A stretch of DNA of 64,000 bases from Brassica napus (GCF_020379485.1 NC_063447.1:53991452-54055451); one strand, 5' to 3'. Counted from the stretch's first letter, positions 1 to 10,763 are shown. The notes: a model not told the origin generated them from the letters alone. Translations and numbers: made by a program.

Positions 1-1550
1 GTCTTCTGTGACAAGAACAACTTCTTCTTCTCCCTATCTCTAAAGATCTCCATCCCTAGAATCTTCTTTGCTGCACCCAAATCCTTCATCTCAAATTCAG
101 AACTCAGAAGCTCCTTCAGCTTCTTGATGTCACACATCTTCTCTGCAGCTATCAGCATGTCATCCACATAGAGCACCAAATAGATGAATGTGTCATCTTT
201 CAATTTTCTCATGTAGACACAACAATCATAAGGACTTTTGATGTAGCCCAACTTGATCATATAGCTGTCGAATCTCTTGTACCATTGTCTGGGAGACTGC
301 TTAAGTCCATAAAGGGACTTCCGAAGCTTACACACATAGTCTTCTTTTCCAGGAACTCGGAAACCATCCGGCTGAGTCATGTATATCTCCTCCTCAAGCT
401 CTCCATGAAGAAACGCAGTCTTCACATCGAGTTGCTCAAGCTCCAAGTCCTGATGTGCTACCAGCGCTAGCAACACTCTGATGGAAGTATGTCTGACCAC
501 TGGTGAAAATATCTCATTGTAGTCTACTCCCTCTCTCTGACTAAAACCTCTTGCAACAACCCGAGATTTATACTTAACTCCTTCTGTCGGCGATGCTCCA
601 TCCTTAATCTTGTAGATCCACTTGCATGTAACAACTCTTCTCCCTGGTGGTAATGTGACCAAATCCCATGTATGATTCGTCTCATGAGACTCCATTTCGT
701 CTCCCATTGCTGCATGCCATTTCTCATACTCGGGACAAGAAACAGCTTCCATGTAAGTGGATGGTTCATACGTATCCACTTCCTCTGCAACCTGAAGTGC
801 ATAACCCACCATATCATCAAAACGATATCTTTCTGGTGGCCTGACATCAACCCTTCTTGGTCGATCCTTCGCGATGCTACGCTTCGTAGCATCAGGCGGT
901 TGAGTCTCCGTAGACTCCAACTGAACTTCTTCTACACGCTCCTCTTGATTTTCTGTGTGTTCATGCACATTGATCACGTCATGATCATCTCGCAGCTCCA
1001 CCTGTTTATCAGTGCTACCTTTCTCTGCTTCAGAACTGGACCATGAGCTTCTAACCATAGATGCTTCATCGAAAACAACATTCCTGCTTAGAATCACTCG
1101 GTTTTCTGATGGAGACCAGACCCTGTATCCCTTGACTCCATCGCCGTAGCCCATAAAAACTCCCTTCCTTGCTCTCGGCTCTAGTTTACCTTCACTTACA
1201 TGATAGTAAACAGTGAAACCGAACACTCTTAGAAGTGAATAATCAGCAGATCTACCTGACCACACTTCATAAGGTATCCTGCACTCGATGCCTGTGTGGG
1301 GACCGAGATTTATCAAGTAACAAGCCGTGTTGACTGCTTCAGCCCAAAACCGCTTCTCCAGACCAGCATTCGAGAGCATGCACCTTGCTCTCTCTAGCAA
1401 TGTCTGGTTCATTCGTTCTGCTACACCCTTTTGTTGTGGTGTTTCTCTGACTGTAAGATGCCTTGCAATCCCCGCATCCTTACAAAACTGATTGAACTCT
1501 GCTGAGCAGAATTCCAGACCATTATCAGTACGAAGTCGCTTCACCTTCTT
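1..1550 (-). pseudogene. Copia integrase C-terminus and reverse transcriptase, downstream of the stop
   Basis: The minus strand continues in frame from the TAG with KVKRLRTDNGLEF (integrase second Asp), the NQTLLERARC and FWAEAVNTACY signatures, an acidic linker, then RT with WIYKIKDG, AFLHGELEEEIYM, YGLKQSPRQWYKRF and the catalytic YVDDM (about 156-170). It is open up to the window edge. Without readthrough of 1551-1553 it could not be made as part of a polyprotein, so I call it a pseudogene, though otherwise well preserved. Confidence 0.85.
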
Positions 1551-3134
1551 CTATGTTTGATTCTCCACCAATATTTTCCACTCCTTGAAGCTACTGAACG
1601 CTTCACTTTTGTGCTTCATAAAAATTATCCAAGTCTTCCTCGAATAATCATCAATCATAGACACAAAATATCTGTGACCTTTCAGTGACTCTACTCTGGA
1701 TGGACCCCAACAGTCTGAATGGATGTAATCGAGTGTGCCTTTTGTTCTATGAATTGCCTTGCGAAAGCTCTTTCGATGCAGCTTCCCAAATACGCAGTGC
1801 TCACAGAACTCTAGACTCTTGGTCTTGTGACCACAGAGAAGACCTTGCTTCGACAGAAGTTGCATCCCACGTTCACCCATATGTCCAAGCCTCATATGCC
1901 ACAACTTAGTCATATCTTCCTCTGAGATCTCTGGTGATGCAACATATGCTGAACCTGTAACGGTAGTACCCTTCAGCAAATATAGAGTACCTTTCATGAA
2001 ACCCTTCAGAACCACATCAGAACCCTTGCAGACATTCAGAACTCCATCACCACCCGAATATTTGAACCCTCTACTGTCCAGAAGACTCATGGATATCAAA
2101 TTCTTCGTCATTGATGGAACATGCCTAACCTCGTTCAATGTGCAGAATCTACCATCATGTGTCCTGAGCTTGATTGAGCCGATCCCAGCAATCTTGCAGA
2201 CAAAATCATTTGCCATCTTAATCTTGCCGTCAAGTACCTCTGTGTACTTCGAAAACCACTCTCTCCTTGGTGTCATATGGTAGGATGCTCCTGTATCCAG
2301 AACCCACACATCAGAAGAGTGTGTGTGTCCGTGCACAACAAGAGCGATGTCACTATCAGACTTGGCTTCATCCTCAGCTACTGCAGCAGATCCAGACTGT
2401 TGTTCCTTCTTCTTCTTGGGACAGTCTGACTTCCAATGTCCCTTCTCTTTGCAATAGTTGCAAGTATCAGTTGGCTTAGGACCTCTTGGAAACGATTTTC
2501 TGTCTTTCGACTTCCTTTTGTTCCCATGTCCCTTCACACCACCGACAAACAATCCCGAAGCTTGATTGTCTGTCCCTGAGCTGGATGCCCTATGGCGTAA
2601 TTCCCGACTGTGAAGCGCCGACCTAACTTCTTCCAGTCTCACTGTATCTTTGCCAACAATGAACGATTGCACGAAGTTCTCGAAAGAGTTCGGCAAAGAT
2701 ACCAACAGGATTAGAGCAGCGTCTTCATCCTCCACCTTAACATCGATGTTACGCAGCTCCAGTAATATCGAATTTAACTTGTCAAGATGGTCGCGAAGCT
2801 CAATACCTTCTTGCATACGCAAGGCAAAGAGGCGATGCTTCAGAAGTAGCTTGTTCGTTAGAGATTTTGTCATGTACAAGCTCTCCAACTTCTGCCACAA
2901 ACTAGCAGCAGTTTTCTCATCCGACACTTCGATGATGATCTCGTCTGCTAGACACAACAAAATTGTTGAGAACGCCTTCTCTTCTAGAGTCTCCAAATCA
3001 GCTGCTTCAGATTTCTTCTCTGACAATGGTCCCCAAATGCCTTGTTGCTTCAACAACGCCTGCATCTTAATCTGCCAAAGACTGAAGCTATTTCTCCCAT
3101 CAAACTTGTCGATCTTCGCTCTTATTCCAGACAT
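1551..3134 (-). CDS. Copia Gag-protease-integrase (5' part of polyprotein, ended by a TAG)
   Basis: 527 codons from MSGIRAKIDKFDG. In order: a UBN2-type Gag domain (roughly residues 1-200), a CCHC zinc knuckle (CNYCKEKGHWKSDC, about residues 225-240), the aspartic protease site (VLDTGASYHM), the gag-pre-integrase HHCC zinc site (HMRLGH...CEHC), and the first Asp of the integrase core (DYIHSDCWGP, then MIDDYS). It stops at a TAG just before the integrase TDNG motif, which continues in the same frame beyond the stop. The family normally makes one Gag-Pol polyprotein, so this is a single nonsense mutation rather than a natural end. Confidence 0.9.
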   Translation of the reverse strand: MSGIRAKIDKFDGRNSFSLWQIKMQALLKQQGIWGPLSEKKSEAADLETLEEKAFSTILLCLADEIIIEVSDEKTAASLWQKLESLYMTKSLTNKLLLKHRLFALRMQEGIELRDHLDKLNSILLELRNIDVKVEDEDAALILLVSLPNSFENFVQSFIVGKDTVRLEEVRSALHSRELRHRASSSGTDNQASGLFVGGVKGHGNKRKSKDRKSFPRGPKPTDTCNYCKEKGHWKSDCPKKKKEQQSGSAAVAEDEAKSDSDIALVVHGHTHSSDVWVLDTGASYHMTPRREWFSKYTEVLDGKIKMANDFVCKIAGIGSIKLRTHDGRFCTLNEVRHVPSMTKNLISMSLLDSRGFKYSGGDGVLNVCKGSDVVLKGFMKGTLYLLKGTTVTGSAYVASPEISEEDMTKLWHMRLGHMGERGMQLLSKQGLLCGHKTKSLEFCEHCVFGKLHRKSFRKAIHRTKGTLDYIHSDCWGPSRVESLKGHRYFVSMIDDYSRKTWIIFMKHKSEAFSSFKEWKILVENQT

Positions 3135-3158
3135 CTTCTCACTAGATCACAACCCGAA

Positions 3159-3170
3159 GCTCTGATACCA
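3159..3170 (-). other. Primer binding site, initiator tRNA-Met type
   Basis: The minus strand reads TGGTATCAGAGC just inside the LTR, after a three-base spacer. This is the standard plant Ty1/copia primer site complementary to the 3' end of initiator tRNA-Met. It fixes the orientation and the LTR boundary. Confidence 0.9.
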
Positions 3171-3173
3171 GTT

Positions 3174-3539
3174 TGTTGTAACAATTGTGAGAAGGAACAG
3201 ATGCGGAAACAGATGAATAAAAGCGATGTAACAACGACACAGAGATTTAACGTGGTTCACCAACTTGGCTACGTCCACGGGCAAAGAGAGATCTTATTAT
3301 TGGAGGCGATATTGAGTTTACAGAGTGCAAGTTTAGAGTTACTTCGAATACAAGATATATATAGTAACATCTCGCATCTAAAACCCTAGACTAAACGGAC
3401 TCATGGGCTTAAGCCCACGATCAGATGTAACATCCATAATAACTTGATGCAACGCTCTTGATGCAACCGAGTCGGTATGATGTACATGATGTAACATCCA
3501 TCGCCTAGATGTAACATCCAGATTCAAGGCATATCAACA
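3174..3539 (-). repeat. 5' LTR of the copia element (366 bp)
   Basis: Bounded by TG at one end and CA at the other on either strand. The minus-strand start reads TGTTGATATGCC and the minus-strand end is three bases before the primer site. A short motif GATGTAACATC recurs several times in its U3 half. The neighbouring five bases 3540-3544 (gtgca) are the expected target duplication, but the partner copy is off the window. Confidence 0.85.
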
Positions 3540-3797
3540 GTGCAGATTATCAAAGTAGCCTTTAGGGTCACTCTCAAAGTTATCTCTTGAAATGTAGGAA
3601 GATCCGTTGCTCCCTGGTGCCACCATGTAGCCACCTCCTCCAACACCGCCACCACAACTTTTTCCTCCTCCTCCACCTCCATGACCACCACCAATGCTTC
3701 TCCTACCTCCTCCACTGCCACCACAACCGCCGCCTTTCCCTCCTCCACCACCACCTCCTCCTTTCCCTCCTCCACCGCTACCGCCTTTCCCTCTCAT
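3534..3797 (-). CDS. Small glycine-rich protein, 3' end replaced by a copia LTR
   Basis: 87 codons. Residues 2-55 are almost entirely Gly with Lys, Ser, Arg and Cys (KGGSGGGGKGGG type). The tail MVAPGSNGSSYISRDNFESDPKGYFDNLH is a C-terminal motif I recall from a family of short plant glycine-rich proteins of unknown function. The last codon (TGT, Cys) and the TGA stop come from the first six bases of the copia LTR, so the natural C-terminus is cut off. A TATAAATA lies 70 bp upstream. No signal peptide is visible. Low-complexity Gly coding makes other frames look open too; this frame is chosen because of the conserved tail. Confidence 0.75.
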   Translation of the reverse strand: MRGKGGSGGGGKGGGGGGGGKGGGCGGSGGGRRSIGGGHGGGGGGKSCGGGVGGGGYMVAPGSNGSSYISRDNFESDPKGYFDNLHC

Positions 3798-3866
3798 TCT
3801 TTACTTGGTCGATTTTAAAGAGGTTTTAAGATTTGAGTGAATGAAAGTAAGAAGGATCGATTGGGG

Positions 3867-3874
3867 TATTTATA
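3867..3874 (-). promoter_or_regulatory. TATA box of the glycine-rich protein gene
   Basis: TATAAATA on the minus strand, 70 bp upstream of the ATG at 3797, a normal spacing for a short plant 5' leader. Confidence 0.6.
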
Positions 3875-4941
3875 ATAGGGAAAAGTTTCAAATGGATGGT
3901 CAAAATCTATCGTTCCCAATAATACGATTATAGTTAATTGATCCAAACCCAACCTCGTAACAGACGTGTCATTATGGTGGTAAAACATACTTTGAAAACG
4001 AGAATAAATCTTCAACTACTAGAACATCCAGCATGGTTTTTTTGCTTGTTTGTTACAAAGAACATCATAGATTGTTATTGCACAGGATTATAGTTGCGTT
4101 ATTAAAGAATGAGGAATTGAGGATCGCTGGTGAATTTAAAATGAAAATAGTAATAACAGTTGTTTTCATGTATTGTAACGACTCCTGATTGTAAGTAAGT
4201 GCATATAAGCATACTGCTCATTTGCTCGTCTGGCATTTGTGTAAAATTAAGCACATTCGGTATGCAATTCGTGATGAAAGTTTATTAAATGTATATTACT
4301 TGTCTTGTGTTTATGTATGTACAAACATGGAAATATGATATATGCTTATGCATGCTATGCTAGTGGAGGTGATTGTGATCATTTTTATTCGTGACATTTA
4401 CAAAGGAAAACACGTTAATATAATATATATCAAAATGTGTAATTACGAAGGGAGAAGACGGAGCTGGGAGAGGTGGTGGTTTAGGGACTTTATATCATTG
4501 ACTTTAACAACATAATTATTATTAATTGTTTTATATCTTATTTTTAATTTTTATAATTGAAAAATATGTTTTAAGATAACAGCACAGTATACAATAATTA
4601 TTTTATTCTTTTTAAAAAGTAATATTATTAATAAAAAAAAATTGATTATATAATTAATTATATATAAAATTCATTAAGGGTATCATTAACTTGATCATTC
4701 TTACTTTCAACGTGAGAGCTCGATTGCGAAAATTTACCTCGGTATAGATGTTTTTTTCTTTTAATCTTTTCTACTTTTTTTCACAAAGGCCTATAAATTT
4801 GGATATCTAGTTAATTTTCTAATTATATTTTTGATTTCCAAATTAAATTATATACCCCAACTTAATTTTGTGTTTTTAAATTAGGCATGCAAATCTTTGA
4901 GCAAGAAAAATAAGTGTTATTTAAAACTTGTTCCAATAATA

Positions 4942-4972
<31 letters not shown>

Positions 4973-5114
4973 GTTAGTCAAGCCTGTTTTAAAATATAAT
5001 TAGTTAATTAATTACTACTGGTTTAAAGTTGATAAAATTTGTTATTCAATAACGTATTTATAATCAATTTTAAATTTATTTTATAATATGTGTAAAACAT
5101 TTTTTAATACTCAC
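3875..5114. other. Intergenic, AT-rich, no gene seen
   Basis: Upstream flank of the glycine-rich gene followed by AT-rich DNA. A (TA)n microsatellite lies at about 4948-4972. No downstream exon of the phospholipase fragment at 5115 could be found here on the minus strand. Confidence 0.6.
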
Positions 5115-5392
5115 CCGTCAAGGAGATGGAGTAAAGCCTCGAGGTTATGAGCATTAGAAGGATCAACGGACGGTTTAAGGAACGGCGAGTTCTGGTGGTC
5201 CAGCGCCAGCTCCTCCCCCACGTGGCAGTAACACCACGGCAACCCCTCCGCTATTTTCATCACCGCATGCGGAGCACGTTCGTTCAGAAACAGTTCCAGC
5301 GATTTCGGAACGACGTCGTGCACATTCACAGCTCTCATCACCTTCACTCCCAGCTCCTTCAACCTCTCCTTGAACTTCACGTTACCCACGGT
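5115..5392 (-). pseudogene. Orphan exon of a DAD1-type phospholipase A1 (PLA1-I gamma-like)
   Basis: About 92 codons starting near GNVKFKERLKELGVKVMR and running through VNVHDVVPKS, LFLNERAPHAVMK, LPWCYCHVGEELALDHQ and SPFLKP to AHNLEALLHLLDG. This is the C-terminal part of the class-3 lipase domain of chloroplast PLA1-I gamma enzymes, including the conserved His of AHNLE, which is the catalytic His region. The exon ends exactly at GG|GTGAGT, a good splice donor. The upstream exons with the GxSxG serine and the downstream C-terminal exon were not found, so the fragment cannot make an enzyme. It may be a captured exon or a relic. Confidence 0.8.
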
Positions 5393-6233
5393 ATCATCCT
5401 CCGCATGTATACCATATCATTATATTATTTAGTTTACATAATTTATATATATATATATATGTATATTTGAAAAATAATCAAATGTTTGTTATTGTTTTAA
5501 TAATTTAATATATGTGAAGAAATTGAAAAAACAAATACTCATTTTTATTTTACAATAGATCATATATTTAAAATAATATAGTAAACAAATTTACTTATAC
5601 GAATATATCTACTTTCTAATCTTTTGAGCTTAAAAAGTTCTTATTTAAGAGAATAAATATAATTAAATACATATTATATAATCTAAAATTATAATAAAAA
5701 TACTTTAGCATGTAATATATATATGATTATTTTAAATGAAATCAGAATATATAATATTATTAGTTAATATATAATGAGTTAATTATATATAGTAAAGTGT
5801 AAGAAGCCAAGTACCATTTATTTTTAAAACCTAATCATGAGTTACTTATATTATTTGATTTATTTTATTTTAAAACATCATCTATATATTTTTTAAGACT
5901 CAAACAAACATGTATAATTTAAATGTATAATTTTAAATAGTAATGATCACTTTTAAAATTTTATGTAGCCAGAAGTTCTCACTACTTGTTAGTTATTACT
6001 TATAACTTCACTAAACTCATCAGACAATTTTTAAAAACTAATTTTAACTATTACAACAGTTAGATTAAAAAAATATTTAAAAACAGAATAATAATTTCAA
6101 TAAACTTTTAATAACTAATAGTTTTAAACTTTTAAAATAAATAGTCAAATAAATAGATAAATAGTTTTAATAAAACATTAAAATTAATTTAAATTTCAGT
6201 TAAGAATAAGTTAAATATTTTAAGTAATTTATA
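5393..6233. other. Intergenic, very AT-rich, no gene seen
   Basis: Long runs of A and T, a (TA)n tract at about 5441-5460, and no coding signal on either strand. Confidence 0.6.
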
Positions 6234-6483
6234 CTCCCTCCGTTTCACAATATAAGTAGTTTTGGCTAAAAACACGAAGATTAAAAAAATTATTATGTTT
6301 TTAAAAAATATTTTATAATAAATAGGTTAAGATATAATTTAACCAATAAAAAATAAGTCTATTTAATTTGATTAGTCACACTGTATTCAATAAATGTAAA
6401 AATTACCTAGAAATACGAAAAATACTTACATTTTGAAACAAAAATATTTCCGTAAAACTACTTACAATATGAAACGGATGGAG
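6234..6483. mobile_element. Stowaway-type MITE (250 bp)
   Basis: Terminal inverted repeats of about 30 bp: the left end reads CTCCCTCCGTTTCACAATAT and the right end is its near-complement, ending GGATGGAG. TA is present on both sides (6232-6233 and 6484-6485), the Stowaway target duplication. There is no coding capacity. Such elements are moved by Tc1/mariner transposases. Confidence 0.9.
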
Positions 6484-7984
6484 TATTATTTATTTATTTG
6501 TTAACCGGTCTGTAGGATAGATCTGCCATAGTATATATCTTATTGAAACTGAGAGAGAACTTTTCAATGGTCTCGAATAAATGACCTAAAATGCATATGA
6601 ATAGTTGACCCTGACCATATCTTTACAACTAAAAGACAGGTCAATCTAATCACATTCTCCGGAATGAGGTGTCCACCCTTTTTCACTACTGTCATCATAA
6701 AATATTTGGACATGTGAATGGTGATTTAATAAATTAGTTACTAATAACAAATATATTGAGAGAAAATTCCGTGGAAAGGAATAATTAGTCTATGTGTATA
6801 TTAATGAAAATAATAGTACAAAGTATAATTACAAGGTCATTGTCCTCTCAAAAGTATTATTAATGGCGAGCAAAAGAAAATACGTACTACTTATTTCCAA
6901 ATCTTTCCTCAACCACTTAGTTGTTGATAGCAAATAGTCATTATTATTGTACAACAATTTCATGCATTAAAACTTTAAAAGTTACAGTAAATTCTAAGAA
7001 TTTCCTTGTATAAACAAATTCCTCTACTAAAAAGAAGAAACTTAAACATATCGTGAATATGAATAAGAACTGAGAGGTTGATATGACCTTATATTCGTAC
7101 AACCGGTTAAGCATCCGGTATGAATGTATTGTTAATGTATCTCACAAGTGATAACCAGAAATTGGAGAACATTTGGTGAGCATCCGACGCGTGTGAAATA
7201 GGCATGGGATGTAAATTCCGTGTTGACGAGGTTTATGTAGGAATAAATTTCTTCACTACTTACATCATAAAATATTTGGACATGTGATTTAATAAAGAAA
7301 TATTTTAAGTAATTTATATTATTTATTATATATGATCAATACAATTCATTAACTATAGAGTTTGTGGTTTGTTAATAATAGCTTAAAGAAAGTATTACAC
7401 CCAAAAAGGCTTCAAGAAGTAAGTTTAGTATCGATCGTTGTGGTTCAAACTCAATATTGAGCACGACACTAGGTTTATACAATCCGGATGAACTAGATTC
7501 GATCAAATTCAAAACCAACCGAACATAACCGGTATTTAAGAGAAACCGAATCTTTTCATACATTTTTTTATTCTTTAGTCAAACCTCTTCACGTGTTATT
7601 TGCTACTTTATGCGCAAAATGTCAAACTGTAAAAAGAAAATCTACTACGTATTACAAAAGAAGAAAGAACTGCTGAATGTGTATAGCGAAGTTGCACATG
7701 TGGCTGCACGTGAGTGATGTTTCTGTTTCGTTTAGAACCCAAACCAAATGCTTTAAACCAGTTCATAGTTTAAATCATTGACCGTAATTAATTACAAAAC
7801 TATTGCTCATATGTTTCCTTTTCCACCACGTCTTAACATGCATGACTGCACGCAAATCTAAGTCAATCAAAATCGAGAACATGTGGGCACGCACGCACAC
7901 CAGATCTCATCAATTTCACACTCTTGAAAATTACAACAAAGTTTATTTCGTTTTACACACAACTCGTGTATTATTATTATTACT
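6484..7984. other. Intergenic; a ~45 bp sequence is duplicated
   Basis: No gene seen. A stretch at about 6683-6730 (cactactgtcatcataaaat, then tatttggacatgtga) recurs at about 7253-7292. The rest is AT-rich. The minus-strand open frame at 7372-7563 has no recognisable content. Confidence 0.5.
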
Positions 7985-9641
7985 TTACAACTCTATGAAA
8001 TTAGGAGACCTTGTCAAATCTATAAACTCAGAAACTCTAGGCCTCTTCATAGACGATCCAACTCTGCATGTTGGTGATGGAGTCATCAGATCTATCACTT
8101 CAACTTCGGTGCTCGATGTGACAAAGTTGCTTCTTCTCCAACAATCTTTCTCCATAGTGCTATGTGATACTTTATCTTCGACAATCTTTTCTAATAAGCC
8201 AAAACCAGTGAAATTTGTTAACCTGTCATTAAATACAGTCTCCGGTTCTTTCTCCATAGCTTCAATGGATACTTCATCTTCATCACTCTCATCTAATAAC
8301 CCAAAACCGGTGAAATTTGCTAATCTGTCATCAAGTACAGTTCCAGGTCCTTTTGGTTTCTCACAATGTCGGTCAAGCAAGTAGCTTGAAGTTGGATTCC
8401 CAGGCTGGCTTTGGTTGCTACTACTATCATCATCATCCTCTTCTTCATCCTCGGGTTGAGAATTGTCGTCTCCTTTAGTGAAACAAGGAAGATCATCCAT
8501 AGGACAAACATGGACTTCCATGTGCGGAGGCAAACTAGGAGAAAGACCGCCATGGTGTGCATACTTTGATGAGAAATAGTTGACAGTCAGATTTAAACTG
8601 ATCACCAAGACACAGAAGAAAGATATACAAGTTATGGTCTCGGTAAGAAGAATGAGAAGTAGATGACAAACAGCAATGAAGCTTTTTTGCATTACCTGTT
8701 CCAAGCAGGAAGAGATAGCATAGTGTAAGCAAGCTTGATATTGCTAGCAAGTCCAGAGATGGATTTGAAAGCAGCAGCAGCTTCTCTCACTGCAAGTGAT
8801 TCTCTCGGATGCTGCCAAGCCCACTCAAACTGCAACGAGGTTCCAAACACATAAGCATGACTTTAACAGCAACAAAAAGCATTTTTAGCGATAACCCATT
8901 TCAAATTGATGAAGTAAAAGAGGCCACAACAAGTTGATAACCAGATGGGGTTCAAAAGCAACGAGCTTTAGCCAATACTATCTAAAGGGTAAAGCTTTGG
9001 AGGAAAAGAGAAGGGGACCTGAAGGGCAGAGACTTTAGAGGGGAAACCATAGATACAGAGGACCATTTCCCAAGGACGTTTCTTCTTGGTTCTATATGCA
9101 CCACTTGTGATCTCTCCATTGTGCTGCCTTATCCTTCGCTTCGGGTTCACCGTGAACCTGCAACACCAGATTATGCAATCCCTTCACTGAACTAACTTTC
9201 AACAGTTTATAAAGAAGGCTAATAAAAACCAATCAAGAACACATTTTTATCTACAAATAATACAAATGGAATCGAACCCAAAGAATTGGATACACTTTCG
9301 ATTCACCGATCTGACTTTTCAGATTTCACAATAGTTTGATCAAGAAAAGCATAATCCTTTGTTTCGAGGGCATGGATGACCAAATCAACAGAAAAAAATT
9401 CGAATCGAATTGGAGAAATGAAACGAACCCAGAAGAAGAAAAGGAACCCAAAGATTAGGGAGAGATCGTGGAAGAGGAAGTGGAGATACCCGATATAGGT
9501 GTGACCCTTGTGACGAGGGCTGAGGGAGGTCAAGATGTAGCACGCGTAGAACCCTTTTCCATCTTTTCCGGTGACTCCACCATCCTCGCCGACGGGATCT
9601 AGGGTTTTCGGATTTTCCCTTCTTCCCCTTTTCTCTCTCAT
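7985..9641 (-). CDS. SLX1: SLX1-like GIY-YIG structure-specific nuclease (4 exons)
   Basis: Exons on the minus strand: 9641-9490, 9157-9019, 8829-8696 and 8597-7985. All introns are GT-AG and the frame is kept throughout (345 aa). The GIY-YIG domain has ACYIL at residues 33-37, TYIG at 48-51, the Arg-rich [10 protein letters not shown] at 55-64 and the catalytic Glu in QFEWAWQHP at 97-105. Members cut branched DNA; I recall the Arabidopsis relative (At2g30350) also being described as HIGLE, a partner of the miRNA processing proteins HYL1 and SERRATE. The C-terminal half is acidic, with a duplicated [12 protein letters not shown] segment and two IDL(M/T) motifs. I see no C-terminal RING/PHD zinc finger, unlike yeast and animal SLX1. 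It lies 5' of CIPK11 in the Arabidopsis order. Confidence 0.92.
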
Positions 9642-10327
9642 CTCTCCTCTCAGCGTCGATTCGACCGTTGGAGGAGACGATACAGTCTAAAATCCGTTTT
9701 CCGCAAGACCGTTAATGGGCCGATTGGTGGGCCACTTTAACTAAGGCCCATACCATTGGCCAGTTTGGAAAGTGTAGAATCTCTTCACTACGCTACATCA
9801 GACTTGGTTTGTTATCTGTGATTTATATGTTTGTGCCACTCCGAGTTTACATAATTTATAATAGCTTTTATCGATCTAATTGTTTGATAAAAGAAGATAA
9901 CTTCACCAACCACATTACCACATTCATCCACTTTCCTAATTTCATACATTATCTCCCTTTGCTTATTCAAACCAAAAGGTGGGCAGGAACTGTACTTTAA
10001 GATTGGGACATGATCATATATGACTTTAAATAAATAGATGAGATGAATGAGAAAAGACTGGTGCTTATGATGATGCTTTAATAATGACATTCGTTCCTTA
10101 ACCTCCACTCCTTTTGAGTTGTAAACAGTTTATCATGTGGACACTAATAGCTTTTTCTCAATAATAAGCTGCATTGTTTTATTTTTTTAAACCCTTTTAT
10201 CCTTTTGCATCACTGGATGTGGAACTCCCATTCAATCATTTCTTATGTTCATTAATAGAAAAATATAATACTAAACTGCAGAAGCTAAATAAGAAAAAGC
10301 TCAAAATCCAAGATCAACAAGTGAAAA
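9642..10327. other. Intergenic between SLX1 and CIPK11
   Basis: Contains the SLX1 promoter side (to about 9800), where the site-II-like motif TGGGCC and its variants recur (9715-9760), a motif common in promoters of plant housekeeping genes. The remainder has no gene signal. Confidence 0.5.
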
Positions 10328-10571
10328 GTTGAATAAACCAATTATGGTTAAGTATCTGAGTAAAATTGGAATGAATCCAAACTATAATTAGAAGAACATT
10401 TTCCATATTCACAAAATAGTAAAGTATCTACAAATGCAATTTAGACTTGTTGAATAAACCAATTATGGTTAAGTATCTGAGTAAAATTGTTATGAATACA
10501 AACTATAATTAGAAGAAATTTTTATATGTTATACAAAAGAGTAAAGTATCTACAAGTGCAATTTAGACTTG
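10328..10571. repeat. Tandem duplication, ~121 bp x 2
   Basis: Units 10328-10448 and 10449-10571 share gttgaataaaccaattatgg at the start and caatttagacttg at the end, with scattered substitutions. It lies just 3' of CIPK11 and may be within its 3' flank. Confidence 0.9.
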
Positions 10572-10763
10572 TTATACATAGTGAGCAATACATTTGATTT
10601 TACCAAGATGCAAAATAGATACCTACAATTTAGTATAGTATTATAAATATATATGTTAACTTTTTTTTTTCCTTTTTGGGTAATAAATCTAAGATACGTA
10701 GCAGAACGCAAATCAATCAATCTCATCCAACCGCAGCGATTTGGCGTTTGATTTGAAAGCACA

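Larger units (their letters stand above)
1..3539 (-). mobile_element. Ty1/copia LTR retrotransposon, 5' part (runs off left edge)
   Basis: Read on the minus strand the element has its 5' LTR (3539-3174), a tRNA-iMet primer binding site (3170-3159), gag, protease, integrase and the start of reverse transcriptase, and it continues beyond base 1. The 3' LTR is outside the window. The coding frame at the integrase end (about 1550) and at the RT YVDD motif (about 159-170) is the same, so there is no net frameshift over 1.4 kb. Only one in-frame stop (1551-1553) was found. It lies inside the tail of a glycine-rich protein gene. The family resembles tobacco Tnt1-type elements in its Gag and PBS. Confidence 0.95.

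Noticed and set aside
672..1046. Plus-strand open frame of 124 codons
   Set aside because: Lies antisense to the copia polyprotein, whose frame is supported by integrase and RT motifs.
3524..3829. Other open frames over the glycine-rich gene (Glu/Val-rich on the minus strand, His/Leu-rich on the plus strand)
   Set aside because: Low-complexity shadows of the GGN-repeat coding sequence; only the Gly frame carries the conserved tail.
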